The position numbers were made by a program, and so were the translations under genes. A stretch of 64,000 bases of DNA from REEB76 sp963774895 (GTDB taxonomy: Bacteria; Pseudomonadota; Gammaproteobacteria; Natronospirales; REEB76). Under the pieces are notes generated by a model. It had not been told where the DNA came from. It searched no databases and was given only the letters and a program-made list of their open reading frames with translations. The DNA is taken from assembly GCA_963774895.1 (NCBI GenBank), contig CAVZGN010000001.1:62001-126000 (forward strand), given 5' to 3'. Within the stretch, counting starts at the first letter, position 1. Each line of letters opens with the position of its first letter. Positions 35,607-44,325 of this stretch are shown here, piece by piece.

Positions 35607-36679
35607 GCGAACAGTTCCGGTTGGCATTGCGCGACCGTACGCATAAGCGTCGCGCAAAACTCCCGCACCTGCCGGTCGAGTGTCGCGGTTTCGATGAGAA
35701 AGGCGTCGTGTCCATGCGGTGAATCCAGCAGCGCGAGTTTTGCGTTCGGAAGCAGTGCCGCGAGTTCCTGCTGTTCCGCGAGCGGATAGAGCAGATCGCT
35801 GCTGATGCCGACAACCAGCGCAGGCATGCTCAGTTCCGGTATGCCGCCGCGGTCGCGGGCGAGATCGTGGCTGTCCATCGCGCGCGTGAGCGTCACGTAG
35901 CTCGCCGCGTCGAAGCGCCGCACCAGCTTGTCGCCGTGGTGCCGCAGCCAGGATTCGATCTCGAATGCGCCGTCTTCGCGCTGGCGGCGGCCGAAGCGCC
36001 GCTGGAATTCGCGCCAGTGGCGGTAACTCAGCATCGCCATCGCACGCGCGGCGGCCAGTCCAGCCGCCGGCGGTGCCGCGCGCGAATAGTCACCGCCGCA
36101 CCAGTTGCGGTCGGCGTAAATCGCCTGGCGTTGGGCTTCGGACCAGGCGATGGCCCAGGGCGATTGGCGTGCGCCACAGCCGATTGCGACGATGGCGGCG
36201 ACGCGCTCGGGATAAAGCGCGGCCCATTCCAGCACCTGCATGCCACCGAGCGAGCCACCGATGACGAGCGCGAGCCGCGCGACGCCGAGTTCATCCAGCA
36301 ACGCCGCCTGCGCGCGCACCATGTCGCGCACGCTCACCGCGGGAAATGCTCCGCCATAGCGCCGCCCGGTCACGGGATTGAGATCGCCTGGGCCGGTCGA
36401 GCCATAGCAGCCGCCAAGCACGTTGCTCGCGAGGATGAAATCCCGTTCCGGATCGAGTGCGCGGCCTGGACCGAGCAGTCCGGGCCACCATTGGTCCACT
36501 TCCGCCGAACCAGTGAGCGCGTGGCATACTAGCACCGCGTTGTCGCACGCCGCATTGAGCCGCCCCCAACTGCGGTAGGCGAGCGTTACCTCGTACAACT
36601 GCGCGCCGCACTCCAGTGACAGGGGCTCCGCCAGTTGCACGAAGGGTGTTTCCGCGGAGAACGCCGCAGGCGCGCTCAT
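35594..36679 (-). CDS. metX: homoserine O-acetyltransferase/O-succinyltransferase (MetX)
   Basis: 361 residues, alpha/beta hydrolase fold. Nucleophile elbow GGSLGGMQVLEWA; acyl-CoA region LVCHALTGSAEVDQWWPGL and GGCYGSTGPGDLNP; catalytic Asp in GISSDLLYPL and His in SPHGHDAFLIE. It activates homoserine for sulfhydrylation. Whether it takes acetyl- or succinyl-CoA cannot be fixed from the sequence alone. It overlaps metY by 4 bases (ATGA). Confidence 0.93.
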   Translation of the reverse strand: MSAPAAFSAETPFVQLAEPLSLECGAQLYEVTLAYRSWGRLNAACDNAVLVCHALTGSAEVDQWWPGLLGPGRALDPERDFILASNVLGGCYGSTGPGDLNPVTGRRYGGAFPAVSVRDMVRAQAALLDELGVARLALVIGGSLGGMQVLEWAALYPERVAAIVAIGCGARQSPWAIAWSEAQRQAIYADRNWCGGDYSRAAPPAAGLAAARAMAMLSYRHWREFQRRFGRRQREDGAFEIESWLRHHGDKLVRRFDAASYVTLTRAMDSHDLARDRGGIPELSMPALVVGISSDLLYPLAEQQELAALLPNAKLALLDSPHGHDAFLIETATLDRQVREFCATLMRTVAQCQPELFACRL

Positions 36680-38004
36680 GCCGCCGCCTTGGCGCGCACT
36701 TGCCGGAACGCACGCGCGAAGTCTTCCTTGATGTCCTCGATGTGCTCGATGCCAACCGACACACGGATCAGGTCAGGTGTGACGCCGGTCGCACGCTGTT
36801 CCTGCTCGTTGAGTTGCTGATGGGTAGTTGAAGACGGATGGATTATCAGTGTTTTTGCATCGCCTATGTTGGCCAGATGGCTCGCGAGTTTTACGTTGTC
36901 TATGAATACGCATCCAGCGGCTTGACCGCCGCGGATGCCGAAGCTCAGTACCGCACCGAAACCGTGGCGCAGGTATTGTTTGGCGCGTGCATATGACGGA
37001 TGCTGCGGTAAGCCGGGGTAATTCACCCAACCTACGCCCGGTTGTTTTTCCAGCCAGCGTGCTAATTCCAGGGTGTTGTCGACATGGCGCTGCACACGCA
37101 GCGACAGGGTTTCCAAACCCTGCAGGAACAGGAAGGCGTTAAAGGGCGACAGCGCCGGACCCAAATCCCTCAAACCTTCCACGCGTGCGCGGATGATGAA
37201 GGCGATGTTGCCAAAGGAGCTTCCTGCCCCGAACGTCTCCCAGAAGTTCAGGCCGTGATATCCGGGCGAGGGCTCGGTAAACAACGGGAACTTGCCGTTG
37301 CCCCAGTCGAATGTGCCGGCGTCCACGATCACGCCGCCGATGGAGGTGCCGTGTCCGCCGATCCATTTGGTGGCGGATTCCACCACGATGTCGGCGCCGT
37401 GTTCGATGGGCCGGCAGAGATAGCCGGCGGCGCCAAAGGTGTTGTCCACCACCAGCGGCACACCGGCGGCGCGAGCCACCTGCTTGAGGCCGGCAAAGTC
37501 CGGCACGCTGAAACCCGGATTACCGACGGTTTCCACGTAAATGGCCTTGGTCCTGTCATCTATGGCACGCCGGAAATCATCCGGATTTTCGCCGCTGATG
37601 AACTTCACCTGGATGCCGAGGCGCGGCAAGCTCACTTTGAACTGGTTATAAGTCCCACCGTATAGCGCGCTGCCGGAGACGATGTTGTCGCCCGCCTGAG
37701 CAAGCGTGGTGATGGCCAGCAGTTGAGCCGCCTGACCGCTGGCTACGGCGAGCGCCGCCACGCCGCCTTCGAGTGCGGCCAGCCGTTGTTCGAATACATC
37801 ATTGGTGGGATTCATGATGCGCGTATAGATGTTGCCGAATTTTTTTAGTGCGAACAGATCGGCGCCGTGCTGCGCGTCATCGAAAGTGTAGGACGTGGTT
37901 TGATAGATGGGCACCGCGCGTGCGTGTGTGCCGGGCGCCGGCTGCTGACCGGCGTGTACCTGCAGCGTCTCGTAGCGGTAATGATTTTGTGTCTCGGTAG
38001 TCAT
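36676..38004 (-). CDS. metY: O-acetylhomoserine (thiol)-lyase (MetY)
   Basis: 442 residues, Cys/Met-metabolism PLP family. PLP-binding lysine in SATKWIGGHGTSIGGV; YETLQVHAGQQPAPGT start and TTSYTFDDAQHGADLF typical of MetY; long insert near residues 220-280 (FTEPSPGYHGLNFWETFGAGSSFG) separates it from MetB. It makes homocysteine from sulfide, or methionine from methanethiol. A good RBS (AGGAG) precedes the ATG at 38004. A 292-base leader with a leader peptide and terminator lies upstream. Confidence 0.93.
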   Translation of the reverse strand: MTTETQNHYRYETLQVHAGQQPAPGTHARAVPIYQTTSYTFDDAQHGADLFALKKFGNIYTRIMNPTNDVFEQRLAALEGGVAALAVASGQAAQLLAITTLAQAGDNIVSGSALYGGTYNQFKVSLPRLGIQVKFISGENPDDFRRAIDDRTKAIYVETVGNPGFSVPDFAGLKQVARAAGVPLVVDNTFGAAGYLCRPIEHGADIVVESATKWIGGHGTSIGGVIVDAGTFDWGNGKFPLFTEPSPGYHGLNFWETFGAGSSFGNIAFIIRARVEGLRDLGPALSPFNAFLFLQGLETLSLRVQRHVDNTLELARWLEKQPGVGWVNYPGLPQHPSYARAKQYLRHGFGAVLSFGIRGGQAAGCVFIDNVKLASHLANIGDAKTLIIHPSSTTHQQLNEQEQRATGVTPDLIRVSVGIEHIEDIKEDFARAFRQVRAKAAA

Positions 38005-38126
38005 GGTGTGCTCCTGTGTTGGGATATTGCGCGGGGCCCTCCGGAGGGCGAACGCGCTCGTCTCGCATGCACCTGCATGCAATGCTCAAGAACCGCGGAA
38101 ACAGCCGTCGGGGGTGAATTCAGGCA

Positions 38127-38160
38127 CGAAAAAACCCGCTACGGCTGCGCCGTGCGGGTT
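38127..38160 (-). terminator. intrinsic terminator (attenuator) in the metY leader
   Basis: On the minus strand AACCCGC-ACGGC, loop GCA, GCCGT-A-GCGGGTT, then a T run (38129-38134). One bulged base. It lies between the leader peptide stop (38186) and the metY start (38004), so it can stop transcription before metY. Confidence 0.85.
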
Positions 38161-38225
38161 TCTGGAATCAAACAATCATCGGGTTTCAGCTTTCAGTCAT
38201 ACGCATAGATCCAGCCCGCACAGCG
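38148..38225 (-). promoter_or_regulatory. predicted antiterminator pairing in the metY leader
   Basis: The leader coding bases 38225-38215 (CGCTGTGCGGG) are complementary to 38158-38148 (CCCGCACGGCG), the 5' arm of the terminator, over 11 consecutive positions with one G-U pair. The two pairings exclude each other. A ribosome waiting at the Cys/Met codons (38254-38231) leaves the first segment free; a ribosome at the stop codon does not. Confidence 0.75.
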
Positions 38226-38296
38226 TCGCGCATCAACATGCACATACACATGCAGGCAAGGATAACTAAAGTTGTAAACACGGAAACTGATTGCAT
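38186..38296 (-). CDS. methionine/cysteine-rich attenuation leader peptide (36 aa)
   Basis: ATG at 38296, TGA at 38188-38186. The peptide begins MQSVSVFTTLVILA, then CMCMCMLM (codons TGC ATG TGT ATG TGC ATG TTG ATG), then RDAVRAGSMRMTES. Nine of 36 residues are Met or Cys in its second half alone. It is followed by a terminator and then by metY-metX-hom. This is the classic build of amino-acid attenuation leaders (trp, his, thr), here for methionine and cysteine. Transcription is predicted to begin at or next to its ATG. Confidence 0.85.
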   Translation of the reverse strand: MQSVSVFTTLVILACMCMCMLMRDAVRAGSMRMTES

Positions 38297-38302
38297 GGCG
38301 CG

Positions 38303-38331
38303 AGTATTCATGAAGGCCGTGACCTTGTCAA
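38303..38331 (-). promoter_or_regulatory. promoter of the metY leader
   Basis: On the minus strand TTGACA (38331-38326), 17-base spacer, AATACT (38308-38303). The ATG of the leader peptide comes 7 bases after the -10 box, so the leader peptide seems to be read from a leaderless transcript, as for the ArsR gene at 12113. An in-frame ATG at 38311 lies within the promoter and is not transcribed if this is right. Confidence 0.7.
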
Positions 38332-38383
38332 GTTATGAAACCAGGGCTACCTTAAAGCGCATGTGGTAATCCGGGGATATGCC

Positions 38384-38575
38384 ATGACCAGTCTGAAACG
38401 CATCTGCTGGTACACCGTACTGTTTGCGGTGCCTTACGGCGGGGTATTGTGTGCGGCGGTCTATAACCGCATGCAGCCGGCACTGTTCGGCATCCCGTTC
38501 TTCTACTGGTATCAGTTCGTATGGATCATCGTAACGGCGGTGATCACGGCGCTCGCCTATTTCAATAAAGTCTGA
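38384..38575 (+). CDS. DUF3311 small membrane protein
   Basis: 63 residues with two membrane helices (WYTVLFAVPYGGVLCAAVYN; FYWYQFVWIIVTAVITALAYF). DUF3311 proteins are found next to sodium:solute symporters and are thought to be small subunits. The symporter follows 28 bases downstream with an AAAGGGG ribosome binding site. Confidence 0.85.
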   Translation: MTSLKRICWYTVLFAVPYGGVLCAAVYNRMQPALFGIPFFYWYQFVWIIVTAVITALAYFNKV

Positions 38576-38603
38576 ACATCAAGAATAACCAAAGGGGATT
38601 GCG

Positions 38604-40151
38604 ATGAACTGGCCGGCCCTGATCGTTTTTGTGCTGCTGTTCAGCCTGGTGACGGTGGTGGGTTTCGTGGCCGCCCGCTGGCGGCGTGGCGATCTCAATC
38701 ATCTTAACGAATGGGGTCTGGCAGGCAGGCGCTTCGGCACCATCGTTACCTGGTTTCTGTTAGGCGGTGATCTGTATACCGCCTACACCTTCATCGCGGT
38801 GCCGGCGCTGGTGTTCGGCGCCGGGGCCATCGGATTTTTTGCACTGCCCTATACCCTGATGGTGTATCCGTTCGTGTATGTGGTGTTCCCGCGGTTGTGG
38901 TCCGTATCCCACAAACACGGCTATGTGACGGCCTCGGATTTCGTGCGCGGCCGCTACGGCAGCGGGCTGCTGGCGCTGGTGGTGGCCATCACCGGCATCC
39001 TGGCGACTATGCCGTATATTGCGCTGCAGCTGGTGGGCATCCAGGTGGTGATTGCCGCCATGGGTTTCACCGGCAGCGGACTGGTGGGCGACCTGCCGCT
39101 GATCATCGCTTTCGTAATCCTTGCGGCCTTCACTTACACCAGCGGCCTGCGGGCGCCGGCGCTGATCGCCATCGTCAAGGATTTGCTCATCTATATAGTC
39201 ATCATCGCCGCGGTGATCATCATCCCCATGCAGCTGGGCGGTTATGCCCACATCTTCGCCAGCATCCCAGCGGACAAGCTGCTGCTCAAGCCACCCATGG
39301 GCAACAACCTCGGTACTTACAGTGCGTATGTGACACTGGCACTCGGATCCGCCCTGGCGCTGTTCCTGTATCCCCATTGCGTCAACGGCGTGCTGAGCGC
39401 CAGCAGTCGCAGCGTCATCAAGCGCAACATGTCGCTGCTGCCGGCCTACTCACTGGTACTGGCGCTGATCGCGTTCCTGGGTTACATGGCGGTGGCTGCG
39501 GGTGTGTTGCATGAGCCTGCGTATGCAGACTGGTTCAAGCAGTACGGACCCAACTTCGCGGTGCCGGCGCTGCTGCTGCATTCCTTCCCGGCCTGGTTCG
39601 CCGGCGTAGGTTTCGCCGCCATCGCCATCGGCGCACTGGTGCCGGCGGCCATCATGTCGATCGCCTCGTCCAACCTGTTCACGCGCAACATATATAAGGA
39701 ATATCTCAAACCGGATGCTAACCTGGCTCAGGAAGCGCGCATGGCCAAGCTCATGTCGCTGATCGTGAAACTCGGTGCGCTGGCGTTCATCCTGTTCTTA
39801 CCGGGAAGATACGCCATCCAGCTGCAACTCTTGGGCGGAGTATGGATCATTCAGACTTTACCGGCGGTGGTCATCGGCCTGTACACCCGCTGGCTGCACC
39901 GCTGGGCGCTGGTCGTCGGCTGGCTCGCCGGCATGGCGGTGGGCACGGGAATGGTGGCGGCCCAGCACTTCACCTCATCCATCTATCCGCTGCAGGTGGG
40001 CGACCTGACTGTACCGGGTTACGCGGCGTTGTATTCGCTGCCCATCAACATCGGTGTTGCGGTCATCCTGACAGTAATCCTGCGTGCCTTGAAAGCGCCG
40101 GAGGGTGTGGATCACACCACATCCACTGACTTTGAGTTCGATACTGAATGA
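38604..40151 (+). CDS. sodium:solute symporter, monocarboxylate permease-like (MctP type)
   Basis: 515 residues, about 13 membrane helices. Family stretches: LNEWGLAGRRFGTIVTWFLLGGDLYTAYTF near residue 35, KHGYVTASDFVRGRYGS, SASSRSVIKRNMSLLPAYSLVLALIAFLGYMA and IASSNLFTRNIYKEYL. MctP-type carriers take up lactate, pyruvate, propionate or alanine. Operon with the small DUF3311 gene before it and, with 4 bases overlap, the SemiSWEET gene after it. Confidence 0.88.
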   Translation: MNWPALIVFVLLFSLVTVVGFVAARWRRGDLNHLNEWGLAGRRFGTIVTWFLLGGDLYTAYTFIAVPALVFGAGAIGFFALPYTLMVYPFVYVVFPRLWSVSHKHGYVTASDFVRGRYGSGLLALVVAITGILATMPYIALQLVGIQVVIAAMGFTGSGLVGDLPLIIAFVILAAFTYTSGLRAPALIAIVKDLLIYIVIIAAVIIIPMQLGGYAHIFASIPADKLLLKPPMGNNLGTYSAYVTLALGSALALFLYPHCVNGVLSASSRSVIKRNMSLLPAYSLVLALIAFLGYMAVAAGVLHEPAYADWFKQYGPNFAVPALLLHSFPAWFAGVGFAAIAIGALVPAAIMSIASSNLFTRNIYKEYLKPDANLAQEARMAKLMSLIVKLGALAFILFLPGRYAIQLQLLGGVWIIQTLPAVVIGLYTRWLHRWALVVGWLAGMAVGTGMVAAQHFTSSIYPLQVGDLTVPGYAALYSLPINIGVAVILTVILRALKAPEGVDHTTSTDFEFDTE

Positions 40152-40402
40152 GTTTCGAACGCCTCATTGGCCTGGCAGCCGCAACAATCACCACTCTTTC
40201 TTTCCTGCCGCAAGCCTATCGATCGCTGCGCACCCGTGATACGCGCGCGATATCGCTCGGCATGTATGCTTTCTTCACCCTCGGCATTGCTCTCTGGCTT
40301 GTCTATGGTCTGCTGATCCACGACCTGCCAGTGATGCTCGCCAATGCAGTGACGCTAGTATTAGCGTTGGTTGTGTTGGTGCTTAAGCTGCGTTATGGCT
40401 GA
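40148..40402 (+). CDS. SemiSWEET-type (PQ-loop) transporter
   Basis: 84 residues with three membrane helices and the PQ motif (SFLPQAYRSLRTRDTRAISLGMYAFF). SemiSWEETs act as dimers and let sugars or other small solutes pass. The overlap (ATGA) with the carboxylate symporter makes co-translation sure, which hints at a shared or related substrate. Confidence 0.88.
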   Translation: MSFERLIGLAAATITTLSFLPQAYRSLRTRDTRAISLGMYAFFTLGIALWLVYGLLIHDLPVMLANAVTLVLALVVLVLKLRYG

Positions 40403-40591
40403 GGCAATCTTGATTAGCAATCAAGACCGACGGCTGCCAAAGAATATTTTGTATAGATACAAGTGATGGGTGGCCGGAAATTTCGGATGTAAGGCAGTTT
40501 GCAAAATCCAGAATCGCGTCTAAGCTCAGGGTGCAGGCGTATATTTCATCGCGGTGAGTATCGATAACCCTTTCGGAAAAAAGGTGTGTGC

Positions 40592-41212
40592 ATGAGTGAC
40601 ACGGTCGTTGCCGTCAGCAACCTGGAGGATTGGTTCCGTCAATCCATCGGTGGCGCCTTGGAGAAACGGCATGTGGCCGCCGAGGCACACACCGAGCACT
40701 ACATGGTGCGCCTGGCCACGGATTTCGCGCGCTCCGAGAACCTGTATGAATACTCGCGTGACGGAGGATACGGTCTCAAACCGCTGGCGCGCATGCTGAC
40801 GGATGCCTTCGAGGCTTCCACCGCAGAGCTGCGCCAGCAGACCCTGCGACGGCTCGGTGACGTGGCGCTGTTCATCGCCGGATTCTTCGCAGACAGCCTC
40901 AGCCACAAAGCCGTGGATGTGGATTACTACAGCAAGATGGGCGAAGCTGCATACAGCACTCTCGCGGAGTTGCCGGCACGCTCGATGCGCGAGGTGGCCT
41001 TGAACGCCGTGTTCGTGGAACTGGCGCGCAAGTTCGGCGAGTTCGTGGATGTGCTGAACGAAGTCGCGCAGCAGGCGCAGGTGACGGCGGAACGGGACAT
41101 CTTCAGGCTGTACGAGTTGTGGGTGCGTACCGGCAGCCGCCGCGCGGCCGACAAGCTGCGGGAGCTGGGGGTACAGCCGGCCGAAAGTACGCGCGCGCGC
41201 TTCACACATTAA
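40592..41212 (+). CDS. uncharacterised protein (206 aa), first of a pair
   Basis: All-helical, cytoplasmic, no recognisable motif. Stretches YEYSRDGGYGLKPLARML, ALFIAGFFADSLSHKAVDVDYYSKMGEAAYSTL and RDIFRLYELWVRTGS are well-formed helices and look conserved. The ATG at 40592 was chosen over a GTG at 40586. The next gene starts 4 bases after its stop, so the two form an operon. I recall no function. Confidence 0.7.
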   Translation: MSDTVVAVSNLEDWFRQSIGGALEKRHVAAEAHTEHYMVRLATDFARSENLYEYSRDGGYGLKPLARMLTDAFEASTAELRQQTLRRLGDVALFIAGFFADSLSHKAVDVDYYSKMGEAAYSTLAELPARSMREVALNAVFVELARKFGEFVDVLNEVAQQAQVTAERDIFRLYELWVRTGSRRAADKLRELGVQPAESTRARFTH

Positions 41213-41216
41213 CAGC

Positions 41217-41876
41217 ATGCAGACGGCATCCGTTGCCACCCTCGGTTCACTGCAGGATTACCTTGCGAACCTCTATGAGCTGGATCTGGCCTTCCGGGTT
41301 GAGGACTTCCTGATCAGCGATGCACGGCTGGCGCAGAGCCTTGAAGGCGAGGCCTATCATCCTACCCCGGAAAAACTGCTGATCCGCGCAAATCCGGATG
41401 ATGTGGAGTGCTCGCTGTTTATGGATGCAGACGTTTTGGCGCGCCTGGATGCCGGCACACCGCTATTGAACCTGAGTATGGCGCAGCTCGAAGATTTCTG
41501 GACAGCGCTGGAAGGCGTGAGCCACTTCCTGTATCTCGCCTGGAATGCACATCACGACCGCGGCATTCGCGGCGTTGAGCTGGAGTTGCAGGCGGAAGTG
41601 GATAAATACGTCGTCACCACGCATCTGGCCTCAGCTCAACACGCTGCGGGGTTGACTGATATCCACGCGCTGTTATTCGAACATACGCGTCTGCTTCCCG
41701 GCTTGAGTGAGTCGCTCGGGCAGCGCTATCGGGATGCCAACCGCAGCGCCGCGATCTACTGCCGCAGCCTGGCGCGGCGTTTTAATGTCTTGCCGCATCC
41801 GGATCTGGTGCGTGAACTGCGACGATTTTACCGCCTCGACCATCCTGCGAAACTACGCTTTATAGAGCAGCATTAA
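41217..41876 (+). CDS. uncharacterised protein (219 aa), second of a pair
   Basis: Cytoplasmic and acidic. The central part has ECSLFMDADVLARLDAG, EDFWTALEGVSHFLYLAWNAHHDRGIRGVELELQAEVDKYV and a helical tail with several Arg (NRSAAIYCRSLARRF). It is immediately downstream of the 206-residue gene and is probably its partner. No family was recognised. Confidence 0.7.
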   Translation: MQTASVATLGSLQDYLANLYELDLAFRVEDFLISDARLAQSLEGEAYHPTPEKLLIRANPDDVECSLFMDADVLARLDAGTPLLNLSMAQLEDFWTALEGVSHFLYLAWNAHHDRGIRGVELELQAEVDKYVVTTHLASAQHAAGLTDIHALLFEHTRLLPGLSESLGQRYRDANRSAAIYCRSLARRFNVLPHPDLVRELRRFYRLDHPAKLRFIEQH

Positions 41877-42020
41877 AATTCCCAATCGGACTCTGGTTGT
41901 AGTTCCATCACAACAGCTGTTACGGTCAGTGCAGGTCCCGGCCGGTAGGATAGGTGATGCGTATTATTTTCCTGTTTAACAGCCATGAATGGCGGAAAGC
42001 AGCTTAAACTTGGCGCTTAA

Positions 42021-42716
42021 ATGACACAAAAAAAGCCATGGATTCTGTTGGGGTTACTGCTTAGCGCTTGTGCTGTCGCAGGCAGCGCGTACGCTGATGA
42101 CAGCGAAAACTATGCGGGTGTCGGTGCTTCCGTGGATATCGGGCATTACCGCACGGATTTTGCCTATGCCAGTGGTAATTTTCAGGCTGACATCAATTAT
42201 TACGGCCTGACATTCGTGCAGCCGGTGTCGCCGGAGGTGGGTTTCGGTCTACTCGCAGGCTATCAGACCACCAGCGTGGACGACCCCAGCCTGAATCCGC
42301 TGAGTGATGGTTTTGGGCCATTCGCGGGATTCTTCATCGACTGGCAGCCTGAGCTCAACGATTACTGGGATCTGGATCTACGTGTCGGCTATACCTGGCA
42401 CGACATGAGTTATACGAGTAATAACCAGCAGCCATACCAGCGGGCGGACCTCACCTGGTACACCACGTATGTTTTCCTAGGACCGAAATTACACTATGGC
42501 CCTTGGCGGTTCAGCGCGGGCGGCTATTATCAAAATATCAGCGGTACCGAGAACGACAACGGCACACTGAACCAGAAATTGGATTTTTCCGCGGCTCATT
42601 CCACGGGTGCTTACATCGGTTTTGAATATTATATGAATCACACCCAATCGATCGGAATCTATGCCACCGGTGGCGCTATCCAGACCGTAGGCTTGACCTT
42701 CAAGGTGCAATTTTAG
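42021..42716 (+). CDS. outer-membrane beta-barrel-type protein
   Basis: 231 residues. Signal peptide (KKPWILLGLLLSACAVAGSAYA, cut after AYA; the Cys is not in a lipobox with proper +1). The rest alternates hydrophobic and polar residues with many Tyr, Gly and Asn, and ends with FKVQF, a C-terminal Phe typical of barrel insertion. No clear motif for a specific porin. Stands alone. Confidence 0.75.
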   Translation: MTQKKPWILLGLLLSACAVAGSAYADDSENYAGVGASVDIGHYRTDFAYASGNFQADINYYGLTFVQPVSPEVGFGLLAGYQTTSVDDPSLNPLSDGFGPFAGFFIDWQPELNDYWDLDLRVGYTWHDMSYTSNNQQPYQRADLTWYTTYVFLGPKLHYGPWRFSAGGYYQNISGTENDNGTLNQKLDFSAAHSTGAYIGFEYYMNHTQSIGIYATGGAIQTVGLTFKVQF

Positions 42717-42800
42717 CGATAATGGAGCCTGCGTCCGGACTCACAAGAGCTGCGGTTCGATAACTTCATAATTCAGTTGTCTTTTGTCCTGGAGACTCGC

Positions 42801-43232
42801 ATGGATCATTGGATTTCGCTGACGTTCCTGGCGGCCGGGATTATCCTGGTAGTCATTGAAATGACCACGCTCACATTCTATCTGGCAGGCTTGTCGTTCG
42901 CGGCTTTCATCGCCGCCCTTTACAGCTGGATCTATCCTTCGATATGGTGGCAAGCAGCCATGGTGTTCGCAGCCGCGGCCGTGGTCGCGCTGCCGATGGC
43001 GCATGTGCTGCGCAAGCGCATGCAGGCCACCCGAACCAACAGCAGCCTGGACGACATGGACAAGGGCGCGCTGGTGATCGTGGCCGAGAACAGCAACGGC
43101 AATCTCAAGGTCAAGTACCGCGACTCACTTTGGGAAGCAGTATGGGAAGGCGGCGGCCAACCGCAGGTGGGCACGCGCGCCGAAGTGGTGGCACGCATGG
43201 GTTCGCAGCTGCGCATCAAGTCCGTCGTCTGA
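42801..43232 (+). CDS. NfeD-family membrane protein
   Basis: 143 residues. Two to three membrane helices, then an OB-fold (DKGALVIVAENSNGNLKVKYRDSLWEAVWE). NfeD proteins pair with SPFH proteins; one follows at 43264. A good RBS (CTGGAG) precedes the ATG at 42801. The pair is thought to organise membrane microdomains or quality control. Confidence 0.9.
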   Translation: MDHWISLTFLAAGIILVVIEMTTLTFYLAGLSFAAFIAALYSWIYPSIWWQAAMVFAAAAVVALPMAHVLRKRMQATRTNSSLDDMDKGALVIVAENSNGNLKVKYRDSLWEAVWEGGGQPQVGTRAEVVARMGSQLRIKSVV

Positions 43233-43263
43233 CAAGCATACTTTCATAGCTTAAGGAGTATTC

Positions 43264-44202
43264 ATGGACATTTCAATTTCGGCAATCATCGGTTTACTCA
43301 TCATCCTGTGGGCCGTGGTCATGCTGTTGCGCGCGGTGCGCATCGTACCGCAGCAGCAAGCCTGGGTCGTCGAGCGCCTCGGCAAATTCCATGCCGTACT
43401 TAGTTCTGGAATTCAGATCATCGTGCCGTTCTTCGACCGCGTGGCCTACAGGTTCGACATGCGCGAGATTCCCATGGACGTACCTGAGCAGGTTTGCATC
43501 ACCAAGGACAATACACGCTTGTCGGTGGACGGCGTGCTGTACTACCAGATTACTGATGCACGCAACGCCGCCTATGGCACCAGCAATGTGATAACTGCCG
43601 TAGTTCAACTGGTGCAGACTACCATGCGCGCCGAGGTCGGCAAGCTTGCGCTGGATGAATGCCTGTCGCAACGCGACACGCTCAACCGAGGCGTGGTGGA
43701 CGTACTCACCCAGGCCGCCACCAGTTGGGGCGTGAAGGTGCTGCGTTACGAGATCCGCAATCTCACGCCGCCGGACGAGATCCAGCGCGCCATGGAACTG
43801 CAACTCACTGCGGAACGACAGAAACGCGCGGCCATCGCCAAATCCGAAGGCGAGCGCCAGCAGGCCATAAACCAGTCGGAAGGCCAGAAGCAGAGCCAGA
43901 TAAACAATGCCGAAGGCGAGCGTCAGTCTGCGATCCTGCGTGCCGATGGACAGGCCCAGGCGATTGCCACGGTGGCGGCTGCCACAGCCAAGGCGATTTC
44001 AGACATCGGTAAATCCGTAGCGGGCGAGGGCGGGACCGACGCACTGCATTACCAGCTCGGCCAGCAGTGGGTACAGCAGTGGGGACTGATCGCCAAGAAT
44101 TCCACTGTTACAGTAGTGCCGGCGAACATGGGAGATCTCTCCGCGATGGTGGGGTCATTACTATCGCAAGCGGGGAATGCGAAGCCGGGAGTCAAGAGCT
44201 GA
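43264..44202 (+). CDS. qmcA: SPFH/band-7 membrane protein (QmcA-like)
   Basis: 312 residues. One N-terminal membrane helix, then the SPFH domain (VPQQQAWVVERLGKFHAVLSSGIQ; VQTTMRAEVGKLALDECLSQRD) and a long coiled coil with EGERQQAINQSEGQKQSQINNAEGERQ. It is stomatin-like, forms large rings in the membrane and works with the NfeD protein directly upstream and with FtsH-type proteases. Confidence 0.92.
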   Translation: MDISISAIIGLLIILWAVVMLLRAVRIVPQQQAWVVERLGKFHAVLSSGIQIIVPFFDRVAYRFDMREIPMDVPEQVCITKDNTRLSVDGVLYYQITDARNAAYGTSNVITAVVQLVQTTMRAEVGKLALDECLSQRDTLNRGVVDVLTQAATSWGVKVLRYEIRNLTPPDEIQRAMELQLTAERQKRAAIAKSEGERQQAINQSEGQKQSQINNAEGERQSAILRADGQAQAIATVAAATAKAISDIGKSVAGEGGTDALHYQLGQQWVQQWGLIAKNSTVTVVPANMGDLSAMVGSLLSQAGNAKPGVKS

Positions 44203-44325
44203 GTTTGGAAGGGCTGCTCCAACGGCAATGAGTTGCCGTGATTAGACCGTTGATCCGATTCGCATGGTCGAGCAACGAAGGTGGCCAGGAACATGACCGC
44301 ATCCTATCGAGGATAGCGAGCCAAT

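Noticed and set aside
38005..38300. SAM riboswitch upstream of metY
   Set aside because: No SAM-I, SAM-II or SAM/SAH core was recognised; the leader is better explained by a leader peptide and terminator.
40410..40424. TTGATTAGCAATCAA as an FNR box
   Set aside because: Spacer is five bases instead of four, and it lies after the SemiSWEET stop, where it is more likely a simple hairpin.
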